From Auanema rhodensis (lineage: Eukaryota; Nematoda; Chromadorea; Rhabditida; Rhabditidae), in contig OZ059898.1 of assembly GCA_964057225.1 (NCBI GenBank), forward strand, positions 4,154,001 through 4,218,000: a stretch of 64,000 nt of DNA, read 5' to 3'. Made by a program: the position numbers and the translations under genes. The notes under the pieces were generated by a model, which saw nothing but the letters and a program-made list of their open reading frames with translations, had not been told where the DNA came from and did no database searches. Every line of letters begins with the position of its first letter. Position 1 is the first letter of the stretch. Shown here piece after piece: positions 62,920 through 64,000 of this stretch.

Positions 62920-63788
62920 CATAGAAATAATGCTATGATCGAGAAGTTCAAATCCAATTATTATCAAAACGATAGTCAACGGATTTTTGTAGATAATTGT
63001 CTATAATATAATTTAGTCAATTTTATGAATTAATTATTTATTAAGTAGGTTTACTAGTTACAATTCTAAATACTGAAGCCGCTGCTTCATCTACTTGATT
63101 AGGATATAGCTATTCCATCAACTGAATAATGTTCCTCTAATTTTCACATATCTCTCATAAAATTGATTTCTCATTTATAGAAGAAACCTTTCCAAACTGG
63201 AGAGAAGAATGCTATTAATTATAATTTGTATAACTTGATATGACATACATTTACCGTTCGAAATAATAATATCTGTGAAAAGTAGCAGATTTAAAGATTA
63301 AAGATTTTTATGATCTTATGAAACTTTTATGAGAAAAAAATTAATCAACCAACTAAATAATCCAAACTATCACAAAGTTATTATAGCAGAATCGCTTTCC
63401 TAATCATCTTCAGAATAACACTTATACGGAAAGAGAAACATGAAAAATGGAAACTTTTGAAATCTATAAAAGATTTGGCTGCAAACCATGTGTCACAAGC
63501 TCAAAATAAAGACCAGATTGAAATTAACCTCTTTTTTAAGTTTTATAATACAACTATGCCAAAATTAAATTTAATTAATATTTTAGAAGCACTATAATAT
63601 AATGCTTCGATATGATTTTGCCTTTTTTTGAAAAGGCTTAGTTTTTCAACCAGCTACAGTGATATAAGCAAGTATTGATACGGCTAAGATCTTCGAGAAC
63701 TATCCAAAAATTACAATTCTATACAAACTTTTTACAAATGTGTTAATAAGAGTATGCACCGAACCCGAAAAATGGAATAAGATGATTA
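62920..63788. other. Convergent 3' intergenic region
   Basis: AT-rich sequence between the UBA-like gene and the exon at 63789-63988 on the opposite strand. No gene recognised. It should contain both 3' untranslated regions. The plus strand has AATAAAGA at about 63505, a possible poly(A) signal for the gene on the left. Confidence 0.45.
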
Positions 63789-63988
63789 CTAATGATGCAA
63801 AGGATGAACTCGGCAAGAATCTCCTACGGCAATAATGAGTCCAGCATTACCAGCACGACCACCCCAAGTGTCATTGTAAACAACTCTAGGGAAGTCGCTT
63901 CGCTTCTCAACAGGTCGAGCTGATGGAATCATGCAAAGTAAATTTCCAGAAGACAAGGACCAACCCCTAGTGTGCTCATCTTCTCCAA
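63789..63988 (-). CDS. Last exon of an unrecognised gene (partial, runs off window)
   Basis: The exon begins after a TTTATTTAAG acceptor at 63989-63998 and reads about 65 codons to a TAG whose complement is at 63789-63791. The translation is clearly protein-like and less AT-biased: GWSLSSGNLLCMIPSARP, then KRSDFPRVVYNDTWGGRAGN, then AGLIIAVGDSCRVHPLHH. It has many Gly, Pro, Trp and Cys residues, as in a folded domain. I do not recognise the family. The rest of the gene lies beyond position 64000. Confidence 0.65.
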
Positions 63989-64000
63989 CTTAAATAAAAA

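Overview
The window is nuclear DNA of a nematode, most likely a chromadorean (rhabditid-type). Four things point there. Many introns are only 41-60 nt with T-rich AG acceptors. Start codons often sit just behind a 3' splice site, as expected for spliced-leader trans-splicing. Three genes lie on one strand with operon-like gaps of 138-159 bp. The Hox gene at 16671-27733 encodes a LIN-39-type homeodomain whose recognition helix ends RRMKHKKEN, a nematode form. I cannot name genus or clade. The DNA is AT-rich, with long AT and GA/CT simple repeats. No transposon, tRNA, rRNA or CRISPR array was found. All gene models were joined by hand from reading frame, splice phase and family similarity; no search was run.

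Layout, left to right. (+) glia maturation factor, 311-968. (-) dachshund, 1182-4762. Gap. (-) three-gene cluster: tubulin cofactor C 6611-7841, complex I subunit NDUFC2 8001-8548, cytochrome oxidase subunit 6B 8687-9183. (+) DNA ligase IV, 9603-12686. A 4 kb gap. (-) lin-39, 16671-27733, with large regulatory-looking introns. (+) ALKBH8, the tRNA wobble-uridine hydroxylase/methyltransferase, 28961-31342. A 3.8 kb gap. (+) RIM-binding protein, 35163-54453, with 23 exons and several multi-kilobase repeat-rich introns. (-) ABCG/White-type half transporter, 55763-59402. (-) a possible small membrane protein, 60636-60872. (+) an unrecognised UBA-like protein, 61451-62919. (-) the last exon of an unrecognised gene, 63789-63988.

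Two architectures alternate. The housekeeping genes (GMF, TBCC, NDUFC2, COX6B, LIG4, ALKBH8) and the ABC transporter are compact with tiny introns. The developmental and neuronal genes (lin-39, RIM-BP) carry introns up to about 5 kb filled with purine/pyrimidine tracts, AT microsatellites and a few GC-richer islands that look like regulatory DNA. COX6B and NDUFC2 both serve the respiratory chain. LIG4 belongs to non-homologous end joining, ALKBH8 to tRNA modification, RIM-BP to the presynaptic active zone, and LIN-39 and dachshund to developmental transcription. Apart from the likely operon I see no functional linkage between neighbours.

The most useful points are a seven-exon lin-39 model whose two most 5' coding exons are easy to miss, a CACGCCC plus CCAAT promoter-like module repeated on both sides of lin-39, three GC-AG introns, a LIG4 that ends after its first BRCT repeat, and a mixed-charge Arg/Asp-rich segment inserted in RIM-BP.
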